Origin: Notamacropus eugenii
Taxonomy: Eukaryota; Chordata; Mammalia; Diprotodontia; Macropodidae
DNA length: 64,000 nucleotides
Direction of reading: 5' to 3'
Assembly: GCF_028372415.1 (NCBI RefSeq)
Contig: NC_092879.1
Coordinates: 97,841,067 to 97,905,066, forward strand
Shown: in pieces, positions 38,467 to 63,904 of the stretch
Numbering within the stretch: the first letter of the stretch is position 1
Layout of the letters: the number at the start of each line of letters is the position of its first letter
The notes under the pieces: model-generated
Database searches by the model: none
The model's input: the letters and a program-made list of their open reading frames with translations, nothing else
Told to the model about the DNA's origin: nothing
Position numbers and translations under genes: made by a program

Positions 38467-39975
38467 AAGCCTGGCCCCAGCCTCCCTCTGGTACCTTCCC
38501 TGGCCGAGTCCTCTGTTTTCCTTGTTGAGGGCCAGGGGGAGGAGAGATGGGGTTGGGAGGGAGGGGGGACAGGAGAGAACACTCCAGGCCCAGTTCTCCT
38601 GAGCTGGGTTGGAGAGGATGAGCAGGTGGAAGCTGGCCTGAGCCAAGCTTGCTGATCAATCAGTCACAAATCACTTGAAAAGCCCCAAATTGTAAGCAGT
38701 CCAATTTCCTCACTCCATGAGTTAGGCCCCCCTGGCCTTGTCCTGGTGATTAAGGTAGTAGTCAGGGCAGTGCAGGCCTCGGGCTCCCCATGGAATTGGG
38801 GGATGAAACCCACACTAACCTAGCTCCCATCCTTCTGGCACAAACAAGCTTGCTTTGAAACAGCTCTGCAAGGTAGAGAACCAAGAAGTACTATTAATGG
38901 CCATTCACCCTGGGAAAGAAAGGAGACCCAGAAAAGGCTAGCCCAGTGGGCTAGAGATAGCGGGAGCTCCTCCAAGGCTTGGGAGGGGGGGCACACAGGA
39001 AGGAGGGGGGTGGGAAATGATAGTAAAAGTTGACATTTATATAAGGCTTCTAATGCGCAGTGACAGGGCTTATCACCACCCCCACCCCCGAACCACCCCC
39101 TCCCCACCACCCACCCCCATCCGGGGGCATGGTTGTCACCATCAGCACCATGAGGCCCAGCAGGGGTTAGCGGCAGAATTGGAGGTCAGGTCTTCCTAGC
39201 TCCCACTCGGGTTCTGGCCTCTGGGGCAGCTGCCACCTGGGAGTAGAGCCCAGTTGGGTCTCACTAAGGTGGGAATCCTTCGGGAGACATTTGGAGGTAG
39301 CTCTGGCAGGCAAGAAAGAGTCTGGAGGCCAGCTACAGCTACATGTTTGCTATGTGACATCAGGCAAGTCAATTGTTGAGAGGAAAACACTAGATCCAAA
39401 GTCAGAGGCCTTCTGGGGAATCAGATCCTTTCTCACCCAGGACCTCAGTTTCCCACTTCTGTACAATGGAGAAGGCTGAGACTCAGTGACAGCTCCAGCA
39501 ACCCTTGAGACAAACAACAATGCCCAGAAGTCACCAGGGCAGTGCGTGAGGCAGGCATCGCCTCATGGCTCTGGCTCAGCCAAAGGACGAGCTGGCACTA
39601 GCTGGTCCAAAGCCACCATACTGCCACTGCCACTTGGGTCACCTGGGTGGGGAATTGCCCTGTACTTGCAAAATAGCTTCAATCTCTCTCTGTCTTGCAA
39701 GCCCTGGGTTGTGGGAGGGGAAGAGGGATGTCGGGGGCCACTCACTGGCCAAAGTGGGGGCGGGGGGGTAGTCAGGGTCTGGTATCTAGTCCTGCATTAT
39801 TCAGGGTCCCCCACACATCATGTGCCCTAGGCTCTGAGGCTTTGGAGCCAGAGGGGGCCACGTGGCAGGCTGCCCCTTGACCTTCCACCCTGGCTCACCT
39901 CTTCCTCCTCCATCCCAGGTGATGCTTACTCAATTCTGCCCTGCTTTCAATAAAAACCTATCCATGCATTTATCC
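38467..39975 (+). other. CAPN6: CAPN6 3' UTR (candidate, 1.5 kb)
   Basis: From the stop to the AATAAA at 39949. It contains a SINE piece at about 39300-39485 (plus strand) and short C-rich runs at about 39075-39120. The end is set by the poly(A) signal only. Confidence 0.7.
39949..39954 (+). terminator. CAPN6: CAPN6 poly(A) signal
   Basis: GCTTTCAATAAAAACC, 1.48 kb after the stop and the first good AATAAA. Cleavage is expected near 39970. Confidence 0.75.
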
Positions 39976-41099
39976 TCCACTTTCAATGAGCATTTATTAA
40001 GAAGCAGGCCCTTTATGTGGCTCTGTGCCTCTGGGGAGGGGCCAGAGGGGGAGGGAGAAGCTAGTCCCTGAGCCTGAGGGTACAAGGGAATTTAAGAAAT
40101 GCATCTAGGCCTCATATCCAGCCAAAATGGACCTTTCTGCAGAATGTAGCCTTCCCACAGAGCCTTTGGATTCAGGCCCATTTGGTTGAGTGAGGGCATT
40201 CAGAGTCAGCGCAGCCCCCTGTGCAAGGACTAGACTTGTTCTGGACTAGCAGCCAATCTGCAGAAAGTGAGATTTCAGCCCCAAAAGAAGCAGCTTCCTA
40301 ACAGGTTTAGCATTAAACAGTGGGACAGGCCAGTTGAAAAGCTGGAGAGCCTCCAGAGGCAAAAAAGTCTCTCTTAGTGATTGTGTCCAAAGGACAGGAG
40401 CCTCCTTCACACCGGGGAGTCCAGTGGGGCCTAGGCCTTTGTCAAAAAGACCCCAAACCAATGTGAGGCCTCAGCCTCCCCTCTCTCTGGAACCAAACTG
40501 GGCCAAGGATTGAGACATCTAGTCTGCACTGCTGGGAAATGGCGGGCTTGGGCCAAGGACCTTCCAGCTCAGTCATTCCATAAGGCTTTCTTCGATTTTT
40601 TTAAAGCAATTTTTAAGAGAATGTTTAATTTTTTCATGGGTGGGTAGGGATGTAACTCCCCAGTTTGGTCTGAAGATGGCAGTGTTGTCACATGCCTGAG
40701 AGCCCTGCGGTGGGGGAAGGGCAGCAGACTGGCTCCCTGTCTCTGGTAGCCACCCTTGATGCAGAATGCAGGACCCACACTCGACTTCCCCCTCCCCACA
40801 CCTCCTGGCATAGAAAGTTCTTGCTTATTACTCTTGCTGGGCTTTCAGGGCCCTAAGAGACCCTCCCCAGTCCCCCAGTCCTCTATATTCCGGGCTTCAT
40901 GTGGCCTTCCCTCCTTCTTAATCCTGCCCCTGGCCAGCACTCCTGTCCCTTGGGCTATCACCTGATCAGAGACTCCAGTACCTGGGACTCATCTCAATGG
41001 CCAGCCCATGGAAGCCCTCAGCTGATCCTGCCCTCCAAGGTCATCCTGCAGGGCTCATGTAGAGACAAGCTGTCCTGGAAAGAAGGTTAGAGTGGGAGA

Positions 41100-41310
41100 C
41101 AGAAGACTTGAGGCAGCTGGGGGGGTAGAGTTGGAACCTAGAATCCAAAGATCTAGGTTCATATGGCCCCTCAATTAATTGGTTTGGCTTAGTTTCCTCA
41201 TGTGTAAAGTGATGCTACTCGCACCTACTCCATAGGGTTGCTGTGAGGATTCAGAAGAGATACGGCCCGAGCTCTGCAAGCTTGAAAGGCCCAGAGAAAT
41301 GCCTGCTAAT
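41100..41310 (+). repeat. MIR-type SINE
   Basis: GGCTTAGTTTCCTCATGTGT, CATAGGGTTGCTGTGAGGAT and GCCCAGAGAAATGCCTG in MIR order. Confidence 0.8.
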
Positions 41311-42789
41311 TACCTTAATCGACAATTTCAAAGATGAGGGGAGGGGCCGTGCCATCAGTCAAGGGTTCTATAGAAGAAATTCCATTCCACTCTCTTTAGA
41401 GTACCAAAGCTACCAGGACAAAGGGAACCAGTCTGTGCCCCAAAGGAGAAGGGGAGGGTGATAACAGGTAGGTAAATGAAGCATTTACAGCCTTTCTGGG
41501 ATATCTCCCACTCCCGCCCAGGGTCCTCAAGGTTCTCTGTGGCGCTGCACACAGCTCATGAGCCCCCACTGGTGCATTGACCTTGTCTGTAGTCAGCCAG
41601 AGGTCACAATTAGCTCAAAGCCAGGGCATTTACTCCAATGGCATTGTAAAAGCGGTAGCAATCCAACATCTCCCTCATAAACCTTGAGTGGCTTTCCCAC
41701 ATGTACACCCAGCCATCAGTGAGAAGAGTGGACACACAGCATTCACAAGTGGAGACACACAGGTGGGGAGCACATGGTCAAATCCCTTCTGACTCTGCAG
41801 AGCTGAAGACCACTGACGGCCTCCACCAGTCTTGGTCTCTGCTCCACTGGTTCCCACTAAGTGAATGTGACTGCTTGGCTCCTGCTGGTTCCTGCGCCCC
41901 CGAATGTCACTCTGCCAAAGGGTCTCTAGCTTTGAGCTCAGTGGGCATCCTCACCTAGAGTACTGTTAACAGCTTTCAGAATGGACTGGGGCCTACTCCC
42001 TGGGACCAGTAGGAGCCTCAGGCCTTCTCAGGCCTGTCAGATCTGAATTCCAGTGGCCAGACTCTCAGACTCCTGGCCTCTCTTGCAGACAGACTCAGCC
42101 TCACTGCGCAATGCCATGTGCTTCTGCCAATAGGAAGTTGGGGTGGGGAGAGAAATTGCTATGGCGAAGAATGAATGTGACAAGACCCTCAAGAGCTGGC
42201 TTCTTGCTCTTTCATGGAAGGCTCCAGCACCAGCAGGGTCCACATTTCAATTTGCGGTCCTCTCCCCCACCCCAACCCATGTCTTGCCTGAGGTAGAGCA
42301 AGCCCATAGTCTGGTGTTCACAGATCGTAAGGGGCATTCAAGTTTGAGTGGAACATTTGTATGTGAAAGGGCAAGGGAACCCATTGAGGATAGGCCAAGA
42401 CCAAGGGCCTCAAAAATAAACTCAAGTTTTGAAAAGGAGCACCCCAAATCTGAAAGGGGTCACACCCTTATGTCTCTCATCTCTCTTACTTGCCCCTTAT
42501 AGCCCATAATTTCAAAGTGGGGGGAGGGGACTCGGTTGATCAGGGGTCAACCTCCTTAAGCCTCACAGCATAAACAAGATGGGCAGAAGAGCATTGGGCA
42601 CAGACAACTGCAGGTCACCTGAGGTGAGCCTAAACTAGAGCTTCTCAGAAGCAGGCCAAAAGAGGGAGTGCACTCCTGGCATGGGGGACAGCCTGTGCAA
42701 AGGCCTGGAGGGAGGTACAGGTGGGGAATGGAAGACTTGAGGATGACTATGAGATCTCACACTCAGGAGCCTGGAAGGATGTTGGTGTC

Positions 42790-42970
42790 TCAGAGCAATA
42801 ATAATCCATGATTTGACAGTACCTTAAAGTTTGTACAACACCTGTATCGTTTCATTAGTTTCACAAGCAACCTATGAGGTCAGAACTACAAATATTTTCC
42901 CCATTTTCCAGATGGAGAAACTAAGACTCAGAGAGGGGAAGTAACTTGCCCAAAGTCACCCAGCTCATGA
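42790..42970 (-). repeat. THER1/MIR-like SINE
   Basis: CTTAAAGTTTGTACAACACC, ATTTTCCAGATGGAGAAACT and AACTTGCCCAAAGTCACCCA. Confidence 0.8.
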
Positions 42971-43307
42971 ATTTCACCCCAGATCTAGTGCTCTGTTACC
43001 TTCCAGAGGGAAGTCAGCTTCTATGTTGGGCATGTCAAGTTGGAGATACCAATGGCATGTCCAAGGGAAGCTGGAGCACCACAGACATGGAAGCTGTTTC
43101 TCCAGCCACGTGCACACACTGGAGGCCACAGTCGTGAGGCAAGGCATGGGCACCCCTTGGGCGGGCAGGCAGGCCCTGGGAGGTGGCATCACCTTCACTG
43201 GCGGGAGCCAGGACAGGGGTAAGGCCAAGGCAGGGGCAAGGGGAGGAGGCAGCCCAGGAGCAACAGAAAAGACAACACAGAGCGGGCGGTCTGCGGTTCA
43301 GGTCATT

Positions 43308-43313
43308 TTTATT
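43308..43313 (-). terminator. PAK3: PAK3 poly(A) signal (candidate distal)
   Basis: On the minus strand TGTGAATAAAAATGACC, followed by a TGTGTTGTC G/U-rich element. The upstream sequence (AGTGTAACAATATTG) is unique. It is 7.1 kb after the PAK3 stop. Confidence 0.55.
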
Positions 43314-43478
43314 CACAGGACTGGAGGTCCAAGCTTCAATATTGTTACACTCAAGATACAGTCATGCACTAGCCAGAGTCAACCTCCAGAGCTTCAAGCA
43401 CAACGTCAAAGTTCACATTGGGATCCACCCCCTGCTCCCCAGCCCCGCCCACCCAGCCCTCCTGGCTTAGGGGCATCA

Positions 43479-43521
43479 TGGGACAGGACAAGACAGGACA
43501 GGACAGGATGGGACAGGACAC
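43479..43521. repeat. GGACA pentanucleotide repeat
   Basis: Units GGACA, AGACA and GGATG repeated about eight times. Confidence 0.9.
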
Positions 43522-43684
43522 AGCCAACTCACATTTGCGGATGAAAGGAGATCCCTAGTCAGGGAGCTCCCTGAGCCAGGTAGGCCTGGCATGCCAGTCC
43601 CGAGCCAGGGCCCACCAGGGATAACTGGGATCTGGCTCGTTCAGCTGGAATCACATTTGACACTCAAGCCACTACCAAGTTATA

Positions 43685-43880
43685 TTCTGGGGCTCAGCCC
43701 ATGGTCAAGGGGTAGCAGCCCTGGATTAGGAATTTGAGGACTAGGGCTCCACCTTGTACTTGCTGGGTGACCCTGGCCTGGTCCCTTCCCCTCCCTAGGC
43801 CCTTGGTTTCCTCCACTATAAAATGAAGGAGTTGAACTAGATCTTCTCTGAGGTCCCTTCCAGCTCTGCCATCCCATGAT
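43685..43880 (+). repeat. MAR1-type SINE
   Basis: CTTGTACTTGCTGGGTGACC, GGTTTCCTCCACTATAAAAT and GTCCCTTCCAGCTCTGCCAT. Confidence 0.85.
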
Positions 43881-45149
43881 CCTCTGCTCCCCACACCCTT
43901 CCCTCCCCCCTCCCCCCAGGGGCCACTGAGCCCAGGGCAGGCAGGTACTCAGACAGCCCAAGCACAGCAGGCCTGGGCCATGGCTCCCTTTGAGCCACCC
44001 CAGCCTTGGCTGAGCCTGCTCCAGCCCCCACAGATTGAGCACCTTCACCCCCAAGTCCTGCCAGCCTAGAAGCCAAAGCTGAGCAGAGCCTGGACTGGGA
44101 GGGGTCATGCGTAGAATCGGGACAAGCCTCCTCAGCACAGGGCATGGCCTTGCTTCCTGAATGAGAGCCTGCCACTCCAAACCAGCCCCTCCCCCCCACA
44201 CACCCCCATGATAAGTGAGGCCCCTCACCCACTGATAACCAGCTAACCAGGCCTCAGTGGGAGTAGGTCAACTATTAGCAGACCAGCCTATGGGGACTGT
44301 AACTCCTCCCTCCCCACCCCCCACTCCCTCCATCCCCTACCCCCACCCCCACCCCCCACCCCTGGAGTTTTTACCAGCCTCATCAGGCCTGTGGCTCACT
44401 AGCAAACAGAAAGTCAGATGTCAGGCGGGGATGGTTACTGGCCCTCACTCACTCTGAGGTTGGATTTGCAACGTTAACCCTGTAGACCAGAAAGTGTAGC
44501 GCTCCTAAGCCCTAGCCTTGCAATTTAGTCCACTGCCACAAAGTGGTACTGCCACTAGCCTTACTGGTAAGTCAATACAGCCACACCCCTGGAGCAGTGA
44601 TGTTCATCCAGGACAGCTTGGGATTTGCCTGGAATTGCTTGGGCTGGAGGAGCTGACTCTGTAAGGCTGATCCAGCATTATTATTCACCATCCAATATCC
44701 CAAGGAGTAGTTTTGAGACTAGACTCTAAGCCAGCAGATGGTGCCTGAGCATGGAAGAGGCATCCATCATTCTCAATTCCCAGGCTGCAGACCCATTGAA
44801 ATGGACTGCCAGAGGGCACTGTCAATGGACTCTCGGAGCACAGCCACCAAGGCTGGCCCGACTGATGATCATAGGATCATAAAGCCAGCTTGGGAGAGAA
44901 GGGCCATTCCCATCAATGAACCTCATTTTAAAGGCCTCAGCCTTTGGGAAAGTTTTCCCAAGGCACTGATGGAGAGTGAGCAGCTTCATTCCCTCTGCAG
45001 TGCATTCTGGAAGATATATGTTGGGCCTGAAGCCTGCCAGGCTCCTGCCATACCAGCCGGGGGCTGACAGCCATGGCTGAGTTTACAAGTGAGAGATTTT
45101 GCTCCTCACTATCCTGGCCCAGGGGTGGCCAGGGCAGGGCCAGGATATG

Positions 45150-45205
45150 CCATGCCACATACACAGACACACACAGACACACAGACACACACACATACAC
45201 ACACT
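45150..45205. repeat. CA-rich microsatellite
   Basis: Imperfect ACACAGACACACACAGACAC units. Confidence 0.9.
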
Positions 45206-45907
45206 TAGCTACCTCCAGCTTCAAAGGGCTTCCTGTGTACCTCAAAGTGGCCAAGGGAAGTGAGTTAGCTCCCTGATGATCCCAGAAGCCCTGGTTTTCC
45301 TGCTCATATCAGCCCATCTGAAGCCTGCCTCCCAGGCCCAGGTAGAGAGGCTTTGCCCCATCACCTGCTCCTGCCAGCCCAGCCCAGAGGGGAGCTGGCA
45401 GATGTTGCTGTACTTGATAGGGGCCAGGGCACAGCAGGGTAGAGGGCCCCTCACACTCACATCACCGGAGCCTGTTAAGAAGAGGGTGCACAGTGTTCTC
45501 TGGGGAGTGTTTGTTCTGCCAAGAAGATGAAATCTTCCAAAGCAGTTCCTCACTGCTGCAAAAGCCCATCTTTTAAAATCCAAAGTTCTCCCTGGGCAGT
45601 TAAACATCATGGAAACCCCATGTTCTCTGAAGAATGCAAACAGTGGATGACCCAAAGGTCAGGGGCCACAGAGAAGGTGAGCAGCAACTAAAGGGCAGCA
45701 GAAGCCCCAAGAATACCAAAAAAGGAGCAGAGAAAGAAACGGGCGGCAGGGCCTCCACAAGATGGGGGATGTTGCCGATGGGGGCTTTTCATAAAGTCAT
45801 GGCTAGGAATTGCCCAGGATGACAAGGCATGGAGGAGAGTGATCTGTGCCGGTTGGGAAAAAGCATCCCACTGCCGCCTAAAATCACTTTGGTGAGTGAG
45901 TAGAGAG

Positions 45908-45975
45908 CACACACATGCATACACACACACACACGCACGCATGCACGCACACACGCACGTGCGCACACGTGCATA
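45908..45975. repeat. Alternating purine-pyrimidine tract
   Basis: CACACA, GCACGC, GCACGTGCGCACACGTGCAT: almost 70 bp of alternating R-Y sequence with CpG-containing segments, a typical Z-DNA-prone form. Confidence 0.9.
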
Positions 45976-46529
45976 TTGTCTTTCTAGAAATTCTGCCTGC
46001 TGTGCTAAGCCAGGAGCACTGCCAGCGCATGGCGGGCACCTCAGAGCAACACCAGCCAAACATGCTGGAGTGCCAGCAAGCTCCCTCTGCCAGTGTCATT
46101 TGCCATCTGCCAATGTTTACCCACTCAGCCTTCAATTCCATGCCTTTACTTCAAGGGAAATCAGTCCCACTTGACTATCTGAGATTAAGAGAGGAATTCT
46201 GCCTAGATGAGTAAGAAATGAAACACGGAGGTGACAGTGACCTTAGCACCATCCCTTAGCATGCCACCTGATGATGGATAACAGAGGAACCACCCACTTC
46301 ACTTGGTCCTTCTGAGAACCCAAACCCCTCCTTCTCCCCTCCATCCTCAGGGTCCTGCAAACAGAGCACACCAGTCCAAAGGATGAAGCCAATGAACCTG
46401 GGCTTGCTCAGCCTGCCAGTAGCCTCTCCCTTAGTGGCCAATGATTATCTTGGAAGGCACAACACATGTGCCGCTCAGGGTGCAGCCCACATCCCCAAGC
46501 CACCAGCTGAACAGAGCTTCAGTGGCATG

Positions 46530-46720
46530 TTAGGCAGCAGGACATGGTAGAGCTCTGGACTAGGGACCAGAAGACCTGGGTTCAAGTCCCTGACTGCCAT
46601 TAACTTGTGTATCCTTGGACAAGGTATTTCGCCTCTCTGGGCCTCAATTTCCTCCTTGGAAAAATGGTGGGGGTCAGACTAGATGAGCTCTACGATCCCC
46701 TCTATATCTAATGTTCTCTG
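46530..46720 (+). repeat. MAR1-type SINE, near full length
   Basis: GGTAGAGCTCTGGACTAGGG, CCTCAATTTCCTCCTTGGAA and GACTAGATGAGCTCTACGAT. Confidence 0.85.
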
Positions 46721-48089
46721 ACTCCCTGACTCAATCAGAATAAAGAGTCTAATAGACAAGGAAACTGGCTTGTGGCAGGCTCATCAAATTACAAAGATCC
46801 TTCCGTAAAATACTCAGGAAACTTGGGCGACAAGAAGATCATCCCTGTTGGAGAAGGATGAGCGAGGACCAGACAGGAAAGCAGAATCAGCTCACCACAA
46901 AGAAATCGGAACCAGACAATCAAACATAAATACTTGACTCAAGTCTTCATATCTGGCCAGTCAGTGGCCAGGGAAAGAGGACAGACACGTGGGAATCAAC
47001 CAGGACAGACAGGCAGGACCCGCTGCCATGGCCGGCGCCGGCCACCGCCAAGACCAACCTGGGACTACAGCAGGGAAGCACCAAGTCACTAATTCACAGG
47101 GAAACATCAAGGTTCTCTTTGCTCCCCAGACATCTCTCTCTGCCCCTCCTGCTGCTGCTCCCAGGCTGAGTCAGGATCCTTCCAAGGCATCGGGAGCTAA
47201 GAGGCCCTGGAGTCACAGGAAAGAGCCTGGCAGATTCACCAGGGAAAGAGGTGGGAGAAGGGGGAAAGGGCTTTGCCATAAGGAAGAAGGGATGTTTAAA
47301 CATGTCATATGCTAGTCCTTCAGCAGAATTTTGGCAAGACAAACATCTTATCAGTAATACTTCTTAAAAATCTAAGTAGCTGTCCAACACCATGGAAGGA
47401 TGGGTCTGAGAAAACAGGTGATTATCAGAATATCTCTATAAGCAGCTACATCCATTTGTCTGCTAGGAGGGCACGCCTATAGACATAGGTTACCATCGGC
47501 CTCTGTGGCCCAGCAGTGGTCAGAAAGGACCTTGGAGAAACCAGAAGAACAGCCATTTTGCTACATGCAGTGACCTCAAGGAAAGGCCCTGAAGGCACAC
47601 AAAGGACATGAATTATTCTTTCTGGTCAACCCAGTTCAGGGTCCCCCCCTGCCCACCAAGGATAGCATCCCCATCCCTCCACAGCGACCCAACAGCATCT
47701 TATGCCTCTATGGAAAGAACTGACATCTGTCACTGAAAAATACAAATACATATTTTCAACTGAAACAAAAGTTAAGGCCTCTCATTAGCTCAAGCAGCTG
47801 CCTGGAATCTCCCAGGGCCTAGTCTACACACAGGCTGCTCCAAACAAGGGATAGGACTACACACTTTCCTGGCTTTGTCTGTTGCTTCTCTCCTTTGGAT
47901 GTTTCCTGGGAGGTCAACGTCCCCCAAACTTGATATCCACATGGGAAATTAAGGAACCAGAATCACCTCCCCAATGGGGGGGGTGACCCCAAGGGCTTAG
48001 CCTAAACTCCCCACAGACTGTGCTTTCATTTCAGGGGATGGTTGAATGTGTAGGTAGAGGCATGGCTGGATGAAGGGTCAGAGATGACA

Positions 48090-48330
48090 AAATGGGTGGG
48101 TGAGTCAGTTGATGGATGTATAGGTGGAACAATGAATGGATGAGTGAATGGGTGAATGGGTGGGGAGAGAGATCTTGGATGGATTAGTAGCAGGATGAGC
48201 GAGCGGACATATGAATGGAGAGCAGATGGGACAGACAAATGAACAGATGAATGGATGGGTAGGACGGACAGACACTTGAGTGAATGGGAGAATGGCTAGG
48301 TGGATGAATGGGTAAAAGTGCAGCAGAGCC
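48090..48330. repeat. GGAT/GAAT tetranucleotide-type repeat, part 1
   Basis: Degenerate TGGATGAATGGGTGAATGGA units on the plus strand. Confidence 0.85.
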
Positions 48331-48640
48331 CAGTCCTACATCATGTCCAAAGTCAGGAAGAAAGCTGAAAGAATGGGCAAACAGAAAAAGAATCCCACCA
48401 TAATGAGCTCAAGACACAAAGGCAGGAGAGGAGAGTGACTCCAAAACATCTACAAGTAAAGGCTCAGAGAAAAACACGGCTTGGGCACAAACTAGAATTC
48501 CTGGAAGAAGCTAAGCAAGAGTTTAAAGCAGAGGTTTTGAAAAATATTTTTGTAAATGGAATGAAAGTGCTTGAGGAAAAAATTGGAAAGGAAACGGGAG
48601 CTTTGGAAGAGAGAATTGGAAAGGGAATGTATGAGTAGGT
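48320..48640 (+). repeat. LINE-1/HAL1-like ORF1 5' fragment
   Basis: CATGTCCAAAGTCAGGAAGA, AATCCCACCATAATGAGCTC, AGAATTCCTGGAAGAAGCTA, AAAATATTTTTGTAAATGGA and ATTGGAAAGGAAACGGGAG resemble the start of marsupial L1 ORF1 with its coiled-coil coding stretch. It lies between two GGAT-type arrays and antisense to PAK3. Assigned from memory of the consensus, so only moderately sure. Confidence 0.5.
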
Positions 48641-48790
48641 GGCTGGTGGATCATCGATGAATGGACTTCTGGATGAAAAAGGGATAGATGGGAGAGGAGA
48701 GAGGTGGGGAGGCAGAAGGATGGATGGATGGGTGAAGGGATGGGGAAGTGGATGAATGAATAGATGGTTAGGTGAATGATAGGAAGGAGC
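48640..48790. repeat. GGAT/GAAT tetranucleotide-type repeat, part 2
   Basis: GGATGGATGGATGGGTGAAG and GGATGAATGAATAGATGG units, matching part 1 on the far side of the L1-like piece. Confidence 0.85.
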
Positions 48791-49357
48791 CCACAGACTA
48801 AGAAACCCTCACTTACCCCTTTACTTCCTAGCCTGAATTCAGACACACTTTATTACAATGCCTGACATGCTACAAATCTTGAGCTTTCCTCAACAGAAAC
48901 CATGAGTTGTTCAAGGACCCAACCGTCCAAATCTTTTCAAGATGCCAATGAGCTCAAAAAAAGAAGCAAGCCCTTTCTTTTCTCTCCCATCCATCCTCCT
49001 TCCTTCACTCTCTCCATCCCTTCCTTCCAGGAAACCAAAATGTGCTAGCAGCTGAGTCTTTGGGGAGAGGCCAGGAAAGAGTGCCACCCATGCATGCCTC
49101 AGTGAGGTTCTCAGGTGAAATTGTTTCGGGAACTCTTCTGGAAAAGGAAACAGATTCTCACTAAGGCATGTGGCAAAGTTGCTAAATGGTGAACATGGCA
49201 AACGCCCTAACCTGAAACCTGTCTGTGGAGAATCTGGAGGAGGGGGCAGTACCCACAGCAATGCCCAGTTCTCAAAGGGACATGAAGTCAGCAGCAAAGA
49301 TCCTGCCCCAGCTCGCTAGCAGAGCAAGTGCTGACCAGGTATCTCCTCACAAGATCC

Positions 49358-49363
49358 TTTTAT
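49358..49363 (-). terminator. PAK3: Possible proximal PAK3 poly(A) signal
   Basis: On the minus strand AATAATAAAAGGATC, 1.05 kb after the stop, in AT-rich unique sequence. Confidence 0.4.
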
Positions 49364-50287
49364 TATTTAAAAAAAATTCACAAATCATTGCCTTGCACAA
49401 TTATTATCAGAATAAAAATGATTCAACCCCATCAGGGGGTGGGCAGAGGCAAGGTCCCTAAGTGCCACCACACATGGAGGGAGTCAAGAGGTAGCATGGA
49501 GATCTTTCTGGTGGCCCCCGGGATTGCCTTCCTGGGTGGCTTTAAGGGACAAATTCAGGCGTGAGCCCAGCAGAACAGGCTTTGCCATGTGAATCTCTGC
49601 AACCCTCTCCAGGCATCTGGGAACATGGGAAGCTAGGGGGGGTAGTAGGCAGAAAGCGGAATTCCCAAACCAGATCTTCCCAAACACACTTAGCTTTTGC
49701 CTTTAAAAAATAAAATAAATGTGACAAGCTAACTTTCCCAAGGCAAATGCAGACCAAGAGTGAGACAAACCAAGCTGACCCAAGGAAGGAGGCCCCAAAC
49801 TCGGAGAGGGGTGGGTAGGACAAGGGGAAGCAAAGCAGGGTTCAAGGGCTGAGGTCACAGATGAGGTCTCATTCACAACACATTCATTCTGCCTCTTTGG
49901 GAACAGCCAAGCCATTATTTTCTGTCCATCCTACTGCAGGCAAACTGAATGTGGGAACGGGAGCCAGGTGGGCAGATGGGCAGGAGCCATCTGAGAGCCG
50001 GAGGGGCCCTTTCTTCCTTTTCTAATGCCAAAGCAGACCAGACACTGAGAAAAGCAACAAGCCAGGCATTTGACAAGGAAGTACGTGGGCAGCCAGCCCA
50101 TGGTGGAGGGCTGCTCCTGGCTACTGGGGCAGCTGGTGGAAACAGCCAGGAGACGCTTCCCCCTGTAGCCCCATGCAGCCCTGAGCTGGCTCCAGCTGGC
50201 AAAGGTATAGGAGAGGAGGGAGTAGGGGAAAAGACTCCATTCCTAGGAAGGCCTTATGCCCCTTACACTGGGGACATCCAAATTCGG

Positions 50288-50312
50288 TTTGTCTGTCTGT
50301 CTGTCTGTCTGG
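50288..50312. repeat. (CTGT)n microsatellite
   Basis: Six CTGT units in the PAK3 3' UTR. Confidence 0.95.
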
Positions 50313-50408
50313 GCTGCAGCCCAGTCAGTGAGGTCCTACAGAGTCTTGGTGGGGATCTGGCTCTCCACGCGCCAGGGCCAGGGCGGGTGAAGGCCCTCCC
50401 TCTCCTCA

Positions 50409-63580
<13,172 letters not shown>

Positions 63581-63904
63581 CTACCAATGCAAACACCAAC
63601 CAAGCATTCAGTATGAAATCATTCCCTATCTTTCTTCTTCTAATGGGGGCAATGACACATTTCAACAGACATGCTGGCCCATAGGCAGGAATTTTTTGCA
63701 AGTAGATTGACATGTCATTTTAACATTGGATTCAAAATATAGAATTAAAAAACATGTGAGCCAGAAGGGGACTTAGAGACCCCCAAGTCCACCCCCTTCC
63801 CAATGGACGAATCCCATTCACCACTATGAGACACAGTCTAGAGCAAGATTAAAAGAACTCCAAATACCTAAGTACAATGAGGTACACCTGGTCTTTCACA
63901 GTTC

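Larger units (their letters stand above)
39976..43290. other. CAPN6-PAK3 convergent intergenic interval
   Basis: About 3.3 kb between the two candidate poly(A) sites. It holds SINEs at about 41100-41310 (plus) and 42790-42970 (minus). No gene or RNA is recognised. Confidence 0.75.
43308..50408 (-). other. PAK3: PAK3 3' UTR (candidate, about 7 kb)
   Basis: There is no other gene between the PAK3 stop and the AATAAA at 43308-43313. Embedded are SINEs (43685-43880, 46530-46720), CA-rich and alternating purine-pyrimidine tracts (45150-45205, 45908-45975), GGAT/GAAT-type repeats (48090-48330, 48640-48790), an L1-like piece (48320-48640) and a (CTGT)n run (50288-50311). A nearer signal lies at 49358-49363. 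The extent is inferred, since no transcript is at hand. Confidence 0.5.

Noticed and set aside
43680-44228. 182-codon minus-strand frame.
   Set aside because: Half of it is the complement of a SINE (43685-43880), and the rest is low complexity in the PAK3 3' UTR region.
48435-48638. Small Lys/Glu-rich frame as a new coiled-coil peptide gene.
   Set aside because: It resembles the coiled-coil coding stretch of L1 ORF1 and is flanked by simple repeats.
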